Assembly (NCBI GenBank): GCA_030278955.1
Contig: JAOANR010000006.1
Coordinates: forward strand, 30,779,383 to 30,843,382
Direction of reading: 5' to 3'
DNA: 64,000 bases
DNA from: Hygrophila difformis
Taxonomy: Eukaryota; Streptophyta; Magnoliopsida; Lamiales; Acanthaceae
Position numbers and translations under genes: made by a program. Every line of letters begins with the position of its first letter. The stretch's first letter is position 1. Under the pieces are notes generated by a model. That model ran no database searches. It was not told where the DNA came from and was given only the letters and a program-made list of their open reading frames with translations. Below are positions 24,107-36,402 of this stretch, one piece after another.

Positions 24107-24443
24107 ACATCCACAAATCTTGCATTCATTTTCAATTTTCAATCCCTAAATCTCATTCAACAGAATACCAATAAATAGTAATAATAATATTTAATACAAT
24201 CAATCAATCAATCATTCCATGAAAAAGTTGCAACAAAATCTATGATGCCACCATCATCATTCATGGATCACTTCAATTCTTCCACTACCAAATAAAACCA
24301 ACACAACTATCTATCTCTAGAAATTAAGACATTAGTCCTAAAATACAAATTATAAATCAAATAAAACTTGACCGTTTCATCATAAATATCATATCAACAC
24401 AATCCACTATCATGAAAAATAATAATTATAATAAAAATAAAAC

Positions 24444-25679
24444 TCACATCTTTGAAAACACAAACCACATAATAAAGGCAGCAACGAACCCTCCGCCATT
24501 AACTTTAATGGCGCCGTTTCCGTTCGCATTCTGATCAGCCACATCTCCGCTGGGGCCATCCACGGGAGAGTCCGCCGCCGCAGGCGGCGACTTGTGCGGC
24601 TTCGGAGGAGCAGTGCTTGCTCGAGTAGTCGGAGCAGGCGCCGGCGCAGGCGGAAGCTCTGATTTGAACAATTCCACCGGCATCAAAACCTTGTCCAATT
24701 CGTGGATAGCGAGTGGCTGTTTATCTATCAAAGTGTGAACAATCTTTGCCGTGACAATCCTCGTCTTGATTGTCACGGTGGTTCCGTCGTTCTGCACCGT
24801 GAAATCGTAACTGTCGGCGCCGTCGGTGGCCAAGGTGTTGGTTTGTCCGTTGCTCGATCGCATTCCCTGGAGCGATTCGTACACAGGCATTCCGTGGTAT
24901 TCAAGCAGGGATTGCATGCCGTCGGCGGTTAGGTTTTTGAACTTGGGCAGAAAATTTTTCATGGCGTCGTCGCCGGGGCAGAATATCGTCAATCCGCTCT
25001 CCACATTGTTCTCGAACGTTTCTTCGGCGGGATTCGCCAGCAGCGTCTCTGCGAAGACCTTGCATCCGTGCGCCGACATGATCGCCGTGAGATTCATCTG
25101 GCTCGGCTCCGGCGCCGGCGCCTCCGCTTCGGGAGAAGGCAGGATTGACGAGATCTGTATAACGGATATGTTGTACGGAATGCCCTCAACGGACTTGACG
25201 AACATGGAGGAAGCATTTCCGCCGCTGTTGTCGCCAGTGGAGAAACCGACCTTCCCGCCCTTGAGATCGGTGATATTGACGAATCCGGAGGATCCTGGGG
25301 CGGAGCCTGTGGCCTGGAACATGGTGGCGGCGAGCGCGGTGCTGTCGGTGAGCTGGTGAAGTTTCTTGGCGTCGTAGTAATCGAGGAGGACGTGGAGCGA
25401 GAGCACGTTCCTGATGGAGCCGAGCGCGAGGTGCTTGGCGAGTAGATCGGACATTCCGGCGTTGTCGACGACGCAAACGGTTATTGTTTCTCTACGATTG
25501 ATCTCAGGCGCGAGCTGTGTTTCCGTTAAGTAGTGGTTAAACGTGGAGAATTCCGGATATTTCTCGAGGATTCGCGTGATATTGTTTGCGTCGGCGGCGG
25601 GAGGAAGGAGAACAAAAAGAGAAAGGAAGAAGGGAAGCGCCGCCGTGGCGAGGGCGGCGGTAGCCCGGCGGAGGTGCAT
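24444..25679 (-). CDS. Fasciclin-like arabinogalactan protein (FLA1/2/8/10 group)
   Basis: Intronless 411-residue cell-surface glycoprotein. An N-terminal signal peptide (about 1-31, hydrophobic 13-28) is followed by two fasciclin domains, about 35-180 (TITVCVVDNAGMS, LSLHVLLDYYD) and 195-340 (GLTIFCPGDDAM, LLEYHGMPVYESLQ). Two proline/alanine-rich arabinogalactan segments carry Ala-Pro and Ser-Pro sites for O-glycans (182-193 and 343-372). A C-terminal hydrophobic stretch (397-408) after a small-residue region fits a GPI-anchor signal. Six N-X-S/T sites (N33, N135, N155, N170, N196, N249) fit the family. Two FAS1 domains, a GPI tail and the NNITRILEKYPEFSTFNHYL start match the FLA1/2/8/10 type; the exact orthologue cannot be named. 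Such proteins act at the plasma membrane and wall in adhesion and signalling. The first Met gives a good signal peptide. The frame is intact and GC-rich against AT-rich flanks. Confidence 0.96.
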   Translation of the reverse strand: MHLRRATAALATAALPFFLSLFVLLPPAADANNITRILEKYPEFSTFNHYLTETQLAPEINRRETITVCVVDNAGMSDLLAKHLALGSIRNVLSLHVLLDYYDAKKLHQLTDSTALAATMFQATGSAPGSSGFVNITDLKGGKVGFSTGDNSGGNASSMFVKSVEGIPYNISVIQISSILPSPEAEAPAPEPSQMNLTAIMSAHGCKVFAETLLANPAEETFENNVESGLTIFCPGDDAMKNFLPKFKNLTADGMQSLLEYHGMPVYESLQGMRSSNGQTNTLATDGADSYDFTVQNDGTTVTIKTRIVTAKIVHTLIDKQPLAIHELDKVLMPVELFKSELPPAPAPAPTTRASTAPPKPHKSPPAAADSPVDGPSGDVADQNANGNGAIKVNGGGFVAAFIMWFVFSKM

Positions 25680-25760
25680 ATTGTTGGGAAGTGAGGAATG
25701 GAAAACAGAGAAAGGCTTTAGATTGGTGAAAACTGAAATATGGCGGGGTTATAGAGTTGA

Positions 25761-25770
25761 AGTATATAGA
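25761..25770 (-). promoter_or_regulatory. Candidate TATA box of the FLA gene
   Basis: TCTATATACT on the minus strand, about 85 bp upstream of the start codon, which would leave a 5' UTR of about 50 bp. Position and sequence are typical; no other evidence. Confidence 0.5.
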
Positions 25771-26380
<610 letters not shown>

Positions 26381-26398
26381 ATACTACCTCCGTCTCAT

Positions 26399-29300
26399 AC
26401 TGGTTGGCGTCATTTCCGGAGGGTCATATTGAAGTCCAGCCTTGACGTTGCTCTGACCATAATGGTATCCTTCTCAGGTGCTCCTCCTGGACTGGAAGAG
26501 GCGTGGACAGGCCTTTTCGTTGGGAATTTGCATGGTCGATGCATCCACACTATGAGGCAGTTGTGGACTCGACCTGGAATTGGGAGGAAAGGGGATTGGC
26601 CGACAAGTTAAATCAAATTCGGGACACTTCTATTTACTTTACTAAGCACACGTTTGGGAATATTTCGCGACGTAAGAGGAAATTGATGTGAAGGCTGGAG
26701 GGTGTGAGGAGGTGCCTTCTTAGGGTGGACTCAGCGATCTGGCGTAACCTAGAGATGCAACTGGAACGAGAGCTGGAGGATACGCTTAGGCAGGAAGAGA
26801 TCTTATGGTTCCAGAAATCCAGGGATAGGAGTATTCCTCTTGGGGATAAGAACACGCGCTATTTTCACGCGCAAACTCGGATCCATCGCCAGCGCAGCCG
26901 AGTGCTCGGGTTGGAGGTTGACGGGAATTGGGCCACGGACGATGATCTCCTTAAAAATCACACTTTGAGTCACTTTGGTTGGCTGTATTCCCAAGCTCCA
27001 GTGCCTGCGAATATTCCTTCATCGTTGGTGCCGCTGTCTCCTTTACAATCCACGGGATTACTGGAGGAAGAGCTCCAGCCGAAGGAGGTTGAGGCGGCTG
27101 TCAAGAACATGAATGGTTTTGGTGCTCCGGGGCCGGATGGTTTCCCGATGATATTCTACAAAACTTATTGGCATGTGGTTGGCAAATTTATTTTTGAATT
27201 TGTCCGGAAAGCATTTGAAACTGGTGAATTTGATATCTCCATGGCTGCTACCTTCATTTGCTTGATCCCAAAAATAGAGATTCCGAGAGAGATTCGACAC
27301 TTCAGGCCTATTAGCCTCTGTAATGTCAGCTACAAAATTCTGACGAAGGTTATTGTTAATCGACTCTGTCCCTTGTTGCAATCGTACATTGGACCGTATC
27401 AGTCGGCTTTTCTCCCTGGGCGTTGCACTTCCGATAACGCTATTGTATTACAAGAAGTGGTAACTGCTTTTCGGAACAAAAATCGACGGGCGACGGAATT
27501 TTTCTTAAAGGTGGATTTAGAGAAAGCATATGATAACATTGCATGGGATTTCCTTGAGCAATGCTTATGGGAGATGGATATTCCGGGTTTTCTGGTTAAG
27601 GTCATTATGTTCTGTGTCCGCTCTCCTACGTATTCGGTACTATGGAATGGATCGGCATTACCGGCCTTCTCGCCCGCTAAAGGACTTCGGCAAGGGGACC
27701 CTTTATCCCCATATTTATTTATAATTGTCATGGAAAAGCTCTCCAAATCTATCCTGGCTAAAGTTGATATGGGAACTTGGAAGCCTGTTCATATTTGCCG
27801 AGGGGCCATGCCACTATCGCACCTCATGTTCGCCGATGACTTGCTCTTATTCTCCAGCGCAACGGTAGATAGTGCGGCCTGTGTTGACGAGGTGTTATCA
27901 AACTTTGCACTGTATGCCTGGTTACGGGTTAATGCATCCAAGTCGATGGCTTTTGCATCTTGGTCCGTGTCTCCGGCCATGAAAAGTGAGCTCTCTTCAA
28001 TCCTAAATGTTGAATTCTCGGAAGATTTGGGACGCTACTTGGGATTTCCATTTATCAATGGCCCCATGTGGGAAACACACTTCATGTTTCTTGTGCATAG
28101 GATGCAAGCTCGATTAGGTACGTGGAAGCGCACCCTGCTCAACAAAGCTGGGTGGATCACCCTAGCTCGGGCGGTGTTGGCTGCTATTCCGTCATATATT
28201 ATGCAGTTGTTTTGGCTTCCCTTGTCGATCTGTGGGAAAGTGGATCAGGTCATACGGTCCTTTATTTGGAAAGACTCACAAGGGCGTTGTATTCACCTTG
28301 TGAGTTGGAAGAAGATGGCATTGCTGCGACAAATGGGTGGTGCGGGGCTTCGGGCCTGTAGGGACATGAATGTGGCATTGCTGGGAAAGAATTTTGCGGA
28401 TTTCGTACAAAATTCTCCTAAGCCGTGCATTCAGCTGTTGCGTGCTAAGTATGGGACGGGGTTGGAGTCGTTTCATTCAAGGCCTGGGGCTTCCCCTTGC
28501 TTCCGAGCAATGAGCCGGGTGGCGCCAATCCTGGCCGAGGGCTTTCGGATTCGGCTAGGCTCTGGGGAGTGCTCATTATGGTACTCTTCCTGGTTGAAGG
28601 GAGGTGCCATTGCTCCGAGGATACCCTTTGTCCACTACTCGGATGTCGATGCCCGTGTTAAAGACATTTTCGTGGATAATAGATGGAGTTGGGAGAGGCT
28701 CTATACTGTCATTTCGGACGTTATTAAACATGAGGCGTTGGAAGTTGGGCCTCCTGCATTCTTTAGTTCGGCTGAAGATAAGTTAATGGTGGCCGTCGGG
28801 ATGAGGGGAAAGCCTGGGTGTGGCGTGTTCGCGTGGCTGAGAAGATTCGGGTTCTTCTTTGTCTCATCGTGCATGATGCGCTCCCAACCAATGTTGGTCG
28901 AGTCAAAAGATGTTTGGCTTCATCTGATGCATGCCCCATTTGTGGATTGGAGAGGGAAACAGTTGGCCATTTATTTTTCTCTTGCTCTTGGGCTTCCACG
29001 GCATGGACTAACTTGGGAGGGCTGCCGCAGTTCGCTGATCCACCGCCCAACTGCAGCATCGGCAGCCTGTTCAAGGCGATTACAAGCCACTGGGAAGGGA
29101 AACATTGGGCGTTGCTCTGGTTTCTTTGGTGCGCTAGGAACGCTGCCTGCTTCCGGGGAGATGCGCCATGCCCGAGAATTGTTGTGCGTCGGGCTCTTCA
29201 GTTGGGGGAGAGTATTGATCGAGTTTTTCACCAACTTCCAAGGGATAGGGAGCTGCAATGTATTAGATGGCACAATCGTCGATGCATGGGGACTGTCATA

Positions 29301-29888
29301 CATGTTGATGGTAGTTCCTTGGGTAACCCGGGTCGCTCGGGGTTTGGTGTTGTAGTGCGGGGTGATGACGGGCAGTGGATTGCCGGTATCTCAGGTTTGT
29401 GGGTGTGGCTGCAATCCTTGTGGCAGAATTACATGGCATATGGCGGGGAATGCAGTGGCTGCAACAGCAGGGAATTGAAATGGCGGTTTGCTATTCAGAC
29501 TCGCTTGAGGCACTTCGATATCTTCGCAAGGGATTGGATGCAGACCACGGCCTTTACCCTTTGGTTCAGAATATCAATGCTTTGCTCAGTCAGAACCCAG
29601 GCTATCTCTGGTTTCATGTGTGTAGGGAGGGGAACTTTGTGGCGGATGCCTTGGCCAAGAAGGGGGCACGAGATGTGGATTTCTTTACTACCTGAGCGTT
29701 TCCACCGGATGAGGTTAAATCACTTTTGGCGAGAGATGCGATGGGAGTTTGTTTACCACGGCTCAAGAGTTTCGCCTCATTGATGTGTGCCTTTGATTTT
29801 TTCTTTTCTTTCTTAGATTATTAGTTCTGCTTTTTTTCCTTAGCTGACGCTTGTGCCTTTGATGTGTGCCCCAGTTCACCAAAAAAAG
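26399..29888 (+). mobile_element. L1-type LINE, 5' truncated, inside a Stowaway MITE
   Basis: An 18-bp target duplication, ATACTACCTCCGTCTCAT, lies at 26381-26398 and 29889-29906. The element ends TTCACCAAAAAAAG with a short A tail. The body begins inside the endonuclease domain and runs through RT, a zinc-knuckle region and RNase H. The duplicated target is the left end of the Stowaway MITE at 29892, so the LINE landed in that MITE. Confidence 0.92.
26445..29695 (+). pseudogene. LINE ORF2: endonuclease end, RT, zinc knuckle, RNase H
   Basis: The frame opens within the endonuclease C-terminus (SDHNGILLRC near 26450), passes a TGA at 26689 (probably CGA) and then stays open from 26704. RT motifs include GAPGPDGFP, GLRQGDPLSPYLF and the catalytic F-A-D-D at 27829-27840. 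One-base slips near 28800 and 29400 shift the frame: the zinc-binding region CPICGLERETVGH is read in the frame of 28818, and RNase H starts there (HVDGSSLGNPGRSGFG) and ends in the frame of 29375 (CREGNFVADALAKKG). This is the plant L1 clade layout with a C-terminal RNase H. ORF1 and most of the endonuclease are missing because of 5' truncation. Confidence 0.9.
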
Positions 29889-29891
29889 ATA

Positions 29892-30158
29892 CTACCTCCG
29901 TCTCATTGTTTTTGCTACGGACCCACCCGACACATATGCCGATATACATTGTTAACTGTTAATAACTTAAATCGTTTACAATAAAAAATTATAAAAATTT
30001 GATATTTTAAAACTACATGATTAGACGAATCTAACAAGATTTCACTTGACTATGTTTTCCTTACATAACTATGATAAATAAAAATAAATTTGAATCAAAC
30101 TTAAACAGTGAATAGTAGCAAAAAGTCAAATTAGCAAAAAGACTGAGATGGAGGAAGT
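29892..30158. mobile_element. Stowaway MITE, 267 bp
   Basis: TA target dinucleotides at both sides and terminal inverted repeats CTACCTCCGTCTCA and its match at the right end (TGAGATGGAGGAAG). The internal GACGAATCTAACAAGAT word recurs in the other Stowaways here. Its left flank was displaced to 26380 by the LINE. Confidence 0.88.
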
Positions 30159-30160
30159 AT

Positions 30161-30364
30161 ATATTTTAAATCATTAATAACTCAAGTTCGGTACAAGTAA
30201 AAATTCTGAAAGTTCGATATTTAAAAACTACACGACAAGACGAATCTAATAAGATCTCAGTTTGCTATATTTTAACTTGTATAAATATCATAAAATTTTA
30301 AGTGGGAGTCTGTATGTGAATAGTATTAGATAATGAGTTTTTACAAAGAGCTACCCATAAATAG
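30161..30364. repeat. Degenerate Stowaway-derived sequence
   Basis: Contains GACGAATCTAATAAGATCTC and TCATTAATAACTCAAGTTCG, matching the inside of the neighbouring MITE, but has no clear ends. Confidence 0.5.
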
Positions 30365-30455
30365 TACTCCCTCCGTCCCGCAAAATCTGACGCGTTTCTT
30401 TTGGGCATGGTAATTTATATGGTGGGGTTTAGTGCACTACAAGAATAATGAGGTT

Positions 30456-30690
30456 TACCGACCGCAATTACCGACCGGCATGATGCGGGTCGGATTTGCC
30501 GACCGCATTACCGACCGCATCATGTCGGTCGGTAACATAGAGCCGTTATGGGGGGCCCGGGATAGCGCCGACCAGTTTCCCGACCTCTGTTTTTTCGGTC
30601 GGTAATACCGACCGCAATCACCGACCGGGCTATTTGCGGGTCGGATATACCGACCGCACTACCGACCGGACGTGCGGTCGGTGATCTAGG
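30456..30690. repeat. CACTA left subterminal repeats
   Basis: About ten copies of CCGACCG or its complement CGGTCGG, in both orientations, some as small palindromes. In this superfamily such repeats bind the element's second protein. Confidence 0.88.
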
Positions 30691-31898
30691 GATTAATCTT
30701 CCCCATCGCGCAGTTACAACCCCATTTCCCCCATTTTTACTCACACAAAAATCACCACCCATTTCACCACCAACCTCCGACCATCGGCCTCCCGACCACC
30801 ACCATCGTCCTCTCCGATCGCCGCCGGCCGCCGACCATCCCCCCTCGAATACCCGCAAGCGCCGCCGGCCAACGAACCCCTACCACTTGAGTGCCATCGC
30901 CACCAAGCTCTCCGGCAACCACGCCATCGCCACCGCAACCACCGGCGCCTCCGTCCCGCCACGACCGAGCTTCCTCCGCCGTTCTCCACCCGCGCCTCTA
31001 GCCCCTACCGCCCCTGCCCGCCTGCACCCCCTGCCGCCCCTGCCGCCACTGCCCGCCGCCCCTGCTGCCGCCCTTGCCGCCACTGCCGCCCCAGGCCGCC
31101 TATAGCCCCCCTTCCATTCGAGCCACACACATTCGAGGTACGATTATTGCAACTCGATTGAACAATTTCCTCATTCGATTACATTTTTGGTCTTTAGTAG
31201 TCAAATGTTTGGTATTGTGGTTTTTGTTAAATTCGATTATGTTTTTACTTTGGTGAATAATTGTTATGCCTATTCTCTTCACAAACGGAAAAAAAAAGGG
31301 ATTAATATGTGAAAAACCATTTATATGTGTTGATTATCTTTAACCGACAAGAAAAGTCGCATTTTTAGTATGTTGGATGCTGTCATGACCTGTTTTGGAC
31401 GATTTTAATTTGAATATTTGGTGTCTTCACTGTCTAATGGCATAATTAGAGTCCGCGAGTCGAGAAGATGAATTTACATATGTGGAGGAATAGTTTATGG
31501 CCTCGTTGAATTAATTATTTCATTTAATATATTGTTGTGTAAAATGTTACAAGTGAGGTTGATACGATGATCGAGAGTTATTAAATTAATATATATTGTA
31601 GGTATACTTTGTGAAATTGATTTTGAAATGTAGTTATGAAAATGTAGTTATTATTATGGACAACAATAATTGATTTTGATCTTTGATATTAGAAAGTTTG
31701 GTATCGAATTGAATATGGTTTTAGCATTTTAAGTGGCCTAGTTACAAAAAAAGGCATATACAACTTTTAGCATTTTAAATGGTTTTATAAAGTTTTAATG
31801 GAATTGAATATGTATTTAATAATTAAACCACACAACCTAACACAAAGTATTGATTAAAATGATTTATCTTAAGTGGCCTAGTGCCATATTTGTAGGTG
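30691..31898 (+). promoter_or_regulatory. CACTA 5' leader with probable intron
   Basis: A GC-rich leader (30780-31130, CCGCC-rich) is followed by an AT-rich stretch with a donor-like GAG/GTACGA at 31137 and an acceptor-like TTTGTAG/GTGATGG at 31895, just before the TNP2 start codon. The leader is probably 5' UTR with a roughly 760-bp intron. A proline-rich open stretch in the GC-rich part is not considered coding. Confidence 0.5.
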
Positions 31899-34800
31899 AT
31901 GGACCGTAGTTGGATGTATCGCTCCCGTCGGGAGATTGGAGTACTTACATCCGAATTCATTAATGGAATAGAATCGTTCTTGCGTATAAGTCATCAAAAC
32001 CCAAACGTCGATAGGGCCCAGGGAAAAATAAGGTGTCCTTGTAGGCAGTGTAGGAATAAATGTTATCTACCTGATGATGACATCAAGTATCATCTTCAAT
32101 GCAATGGATTTGTCCACAATTACGAAAGGTGGACGTGTCACGGAGAGCCACACCAATTTACTCGGTACTACGACACCCAAGCTGGCAGCTCTTCAGTGTC
32201 TGTACATGAAAATGAGTACATACAAATGGTGTACGATGGAATGGGAATTGGTATTCCCGAGACAACACCAACCGACCAAGGTGAGGAACCTAGGGCACCG
32301 GAGGAACCTAACCCCGAAGAGACCTTGTTCTACCGTATGTTGGCGGCCGCCGACAAGGATTTGTGGCCTGGATGCAAGAAAATGACCCTACTTTCAACAA
32401 TTGCTAGGTTATTAAGTCTTAAAGCCGAGCATAACCTATCGGAGAGGTGCTTCGATACATTGTGCCAACTGATAATTGATACACTCCTCGAAGATAATGC
32501 TATGGTTAAGAACTTCTACGAGGCGAAGAAACTACTAGAGGGATTAGGCCTTCCTGTTGAGAAAATTGATTGTTGTTTTAAGGGGTGCATATTGTTTTGG
32601 CGGGAGGATGCCGAATTAGACAAGTGCAAGTTCTGTGACGAGCCACGGTATAGGGAAACAAATTCTAATTCACGGATTGGACGTAAATACATGTTCTATT
32701 TCCCACTTAAGAATAGATTGAAAAGGTTGTATGCATCAAAAGCGACTGCACAACATATGTCATGGCATGTTGGACACGTTCATGAGAGGGATGGGGAGAT
32801 GTGTCATCCTTGCGACTCGAAGGCATGGAAGCAATTTGATATAACTCATCCAGAATTTGCATCCGAGGGACGGAACGTTCGATTAGGCTTATGCACGGAT
32901 GGTTTCCAACCATTTGGTCAGTCTGGGTCCCAATATTCTTGTTGGCCAGTTATTTTAACCCCTTACAACCTCCCTCCCGATATGTGCATGAAAGATGAAT
33001 ACATGTTTTTAACATGCATTATTCCCTGGAGATCAAGTCCGAAACAGGGGATTGATGTCTACCTGCAGCCCTTAATAGCAGAGCTATTGGAATTGTGGGA
33101 CGTGGGTTTCACAACATACGACAAATTTGCAAAACAGAACTTCCAACTTAAGGCTGCCTTGATGAGGACTATTGGAGACTTTCTGGCGTATAGTATGTTG
33201 TCTGGATGAAGCACCTATGGGAAAACAACATGCCTAATATGTATGGATGAAACGGAATCGATTCGGTTGAAAGAGGGTGGCAAACAATCATGGTTTGATG
33301 CTTACAGGAGGTTCTTGCCTTCGGATCATCCCTTTAGAGTTGATAAGACGAGTTTCACGAAGGATAGAGAGGAGCATAGATTGCCACCAAGGTGTAAGAA
33401 CGGTGAAGAAGTGTTGGAAAACATAGATAGGCATGGTCTCCGTCGTGTAACAGAATATGGAGGAGTTGAAGAGAATGCAGCAATTAGTAAGACGTGTGGT
33501 TGGAAGAAAAGGAGTATATTATGGGATCTCCCGTATTGGAAAACAAACTTGGTGCGTCATAATTTGGATGTGATGCACATTGAGAAAAATGTGTTCGAAA
33601 ATGTGTTTAACACAGTAATGGACGTTCAAGGGAAGACGAAGGATAATGCAAAAGCACGGAGGACATCGTGACCTTATGTAATAGGCCAGAACTGCATCGG
33701 GACAGTCGGACCGGTAAATATCCAAAAGCGGTGTATACGATGGAGAAGGATAGAAGGGATGTATTCTTAAGATGGGTATCAGAGTTAAGATTTCCCGATG
33801 AATGTGTATCCAACCTGGGCAGATGTGTAGACACGAACAAGCATAGAATGTTTGGCATGAAAAGTCATGACTGCCACATATTCTTACAGCGTCTACTACC
33901 GATAGGATGGCGGGAGTTGCTTCCTAAGAGCGTGTGGGAACCAATAACGGAACTGAGCAATGCTTTTCGTGCCTTAACTGCTAAGACAATAAAGATAGAG
34001 GATTTAGACAAGTTGGCCAGGGACATTCCTGTCATGATATGTAAGTTGGAAACCATCTTTCCATCTGCCTTCTTCGACTGTATGGAACATCTTCCCATTC
34101 ATCTACCTCACGAAGCAAGCCTTGCCGGCCCTGTTCAATTTCGATGGATGTATCCGTATGAAAGGTATAATTTACATAGTGCATCGTTGTTTACACTTTA
34201 ATCTCCCTACTATTTATTTCCCATATACCATATTGTGCACATGTTTAATATTTCAGATATCTCAATCGGTTGAAAAGAACTGTACGGAATAAGGCACACG
34301 TTGAAGGTAGCATTTGCAATGCATATACGGTACGGGAGGCGTCGATTTTCTGCTCCCATTACTTTGAGAAGCATGTCTTCACCCTTCGGTAGGAATGTGC
34401 AAGGGAATGACGATGGAGGCATAATTCCATATGACGAATGCTTGCCTAGTGTATTCAAATACATGGGACGTCCTCAAGGGAAAGCTAAGAAGAGGCGTCT
34501 GACACCAGACGAGCTGAAGGCCTTGCACAATTACCTCCTTCTGAATTGTAAAGAGATTGAACCATATCTCGAGTAAGTTTTTCTTATAGTAAATTTTGTA
34601 AGCAGTTACATCAAGTACATTGGAACTGAACTAATACATCGTCTTAATCATAGGGAATTCACAGAACAGATGCTCGAAGAGAATCCTGGATTACGCAGCC
34701 CTGAGATTTGGCATGCGCAAACAACAGACTTTCCCAAGTGGTTGGAGTCATATGTGACTGAAAATCCACCGGATGATCCATGCATTGCGCACATAGCACA

Positions 34801-35461
34801 TGGCCCACTTCCCATTGCTACATCTTACCCTATGTACTTCATAAATGGAATGAAATTTCACACTGAATCCTACGGTGGTCAGAGATCGACATACAACAGT
34901 GGTGTTTGTATCGCATCACGGTCTCACGGAGACTACTATGGTATAATCCAAGAGATTATAATCGTAGAGTATCCGGCACTACCCATGAAACAGACGGCTT
35001 TCTTCAAATGTCGATGGTTTGACCCTCGAGAAGGCATTGGAACGCGCACTCATTTGAACTACAAACTTGTAGAAATTAACCGCTCAAAATCCCTCAACAT
35101 ATATGAACCTTTCATATATGCTAATCAAGCCGAACAGGTGTGCTACGTTCCGTTCCCATCTATCAGACCAGTTGCGAGTCGGAATGAGTGTTTGGCTGTG
35201 TGTAAGGTCAAACCCAGAGGTGTAATTAGTGTCAGGCAAGGTGAAGAGGCCGATGCATTCCAAATCGATGTTCCCGAACAGCTAGGGATTGAAACTACAA
35301 ATATCGCGGGCAGGAGAGAGCAACTAACGGATGCTGTGGTTCAATATGTTGACCTTCAGCTTGATCAGAGTATAGAGTCGGATTCATCGATAGACAGTGA
35401 TTCTAATCCTGATCCGGATGATCCTTCACAGGATACGTCGGACGAGGATTACCAAATTTGA
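31899..35461 (+). pseudogene. CACTA TNP2-type transposase gene, damaged
   Basis: Start ATG 31899 (MDRSWMYRSR). In order: transposase-associated N-terminal domain with Cys residues (CPCRQCRNKC), TNP2 core (about 32360-33660), DUF4218 (about 33870-34170) and DUF4216 (about 34990-35170), then an acidic Ser/Asp tail. Probable introns: about 34165-34256 and 34575-34652 (GTAAGT...TAG). Lesions: TGA at 33207 in the conserved LSGWST block (TGG expected); a one-base loss near 33659, where the frame moves to VTLCNRPELH; and a frame change near 34380-34390. The family's transposase cuts the TIRs; this copy would be inactive. It is upstream of and on the same strand as the second CACTA gene. Confidence 0.9.
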
Positions 35462-35805
35462 AAATGTGATGAACTAAAATGTTACTATTACTTAGTCGTT
35501 ATCCTTATTATATTACATTAATGTGGTCTGATAATGGTCAGAAATGTCCATTATTTCAATCCATTTCCGTGTCTTAAAACGGGCATTTGATCGCATTCCG
35601 GTCTTATATTAAATAAGAAAGCAATTGAATTGGACTGATTTATGCATAACTGTAAAAATATTGAGCTGGTATGAAAAATGCATAAATATGTAATTTTATT
35701 ACACATTTATCAGAAAAATCCATAAACATGAGAAAAAGAAAAGAAAAGAAAAAGGAAACAAAAAGATGGGAAAAGAAATAAAACCCACAAAAAGTCGAAT
35801 TTTTC
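35462..35805. other. CACTA intergenic or insertion-boundary sequence
   Basis: AT-rich, with a purine-rich GAAAAGAAAAGG stretch. The left edge of the Athila-family insertion lies somewhere here or near 35806. TGGTC at 35524-35528 matches the five bases after the LTR at 39446, but so does another TGGTC at 35535, so this is weak. Confidence 0.4.
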
Positions 35806-36090
35806 AGGAAATTACGACGCTACACTCAACTACGACGTTAACCATGTATAGGGTCGTAGGCCAAGTATAGCGTCGTAGGCAGAAAATGAGGAAGGACTCT
35901 GAAGGAAGAATTACGACGCCAAACGAGTATAGCGTCGTACTCAAGTATAGCGACGCAGCAGAGGATAGCGTCGTAGGCTGTCCATTTAGAGACAAGGAGT
36001 GCCATCGAGATGGAAGCCTACGACGTGAGGCTTGTTCCACGTCGTAGCATGGATAGCGTCGTAACAAGCTCAGCGTCGTAACCTGGCCAA
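35806..36090 (+). repeat. First TACGACGCTA palindromic array
   Basis: About a dozen copies of TACGACG or CGTCGTA in both orientations with irregular spacing, several followed by CTATCC-like or TATAG words. The sequence is unrelated to the AATTCGGTC array of the first Athila, but it has the same arrangement. Confidence 0.85.
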
Positions 36091-36097
36091 AATTCAA

Positions 36098-36150
36098 ATT
36101 TCAAGGCCTGGGGGCCCATGGGCCTAGGGTTTCCCACCTGTATAAGGACA
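36098..36150 (+). promoter_or_regulatory. Promoter-like block: TGGGCC, telo-box, TATA
   Basis: GGGCCCATGGGCCTAGGGTT (about 36111-36130) combines TGGGCC-type site II and the AGGGTTT telo-box, a pairing known from promoters of plant translation-related genes. TATAAGG follows at about 36141. This is 260 bp upstream of the ORF at 36403. Confidence 0.5.
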
Positions 36151-36402
36151 AGTTGACTCCTAGGATCAATCACTTCACAACATACAAACTTGGAGACAAC
36201 TCAGTGTTCTTGAGAGGTGTGTAGGTAGTTAGTTTAGTTAGGGTTGATTTTTTTGTATTATTTACTTTTCTTGCAGTGTTTCTAGTTTTTAGCTATTGTT
36301 TAGCTTAGATTAGTGAGTACTTAGTGTGTTAGGCTTAGTTAGCCACTGTTTTCATTATTTACCGCTTTGTAAACGTTTATTAAGGCTTGAAATACCCAAA
36401 TC

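Larger units (their letters stand above)
22447..24443. other. Downstream flank of the FLA gene, noncoding
   Basis: AT-rich and without a recognised gene. It contains a short telomere-like run, a T-rich tract (22858-22890), a region at about 23190-23780 rich in AGCTTTTGGAAGC-like and AGCTACAG-like words that may be an old hAT-type MITE (ends not resolved), an exact 89-bp tandem duplication and a CAAT tetranucleotide run near 24200. The FLA 3' UTR should lie in its last few hundred bases (minus strand). Confidence 0.6.

Noticed and set aside
24826..25476. Open frames overlapping the FLA gene on both strands
   Set aside because: They are shadows of a GC-rich real coding sequence. Only the 411-residue frame has a signal peptide, FAS1 motifs and a GPI tail.
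30887..31105. Proline/alanine-rich ORF in the CACTA leader
   Set aside because: It arises from a CCG-rich stretch. It lies upstream of the transposase start and before a likely 5' UTR intron, with no homology recognised.
35524..35528. TGGTC as target duplication for the Athila-family insertion
   Set aside because: It matches 39446-39450, but a second TGGTC lies 11 bp away and a five-base match is expected by chance in this interval.
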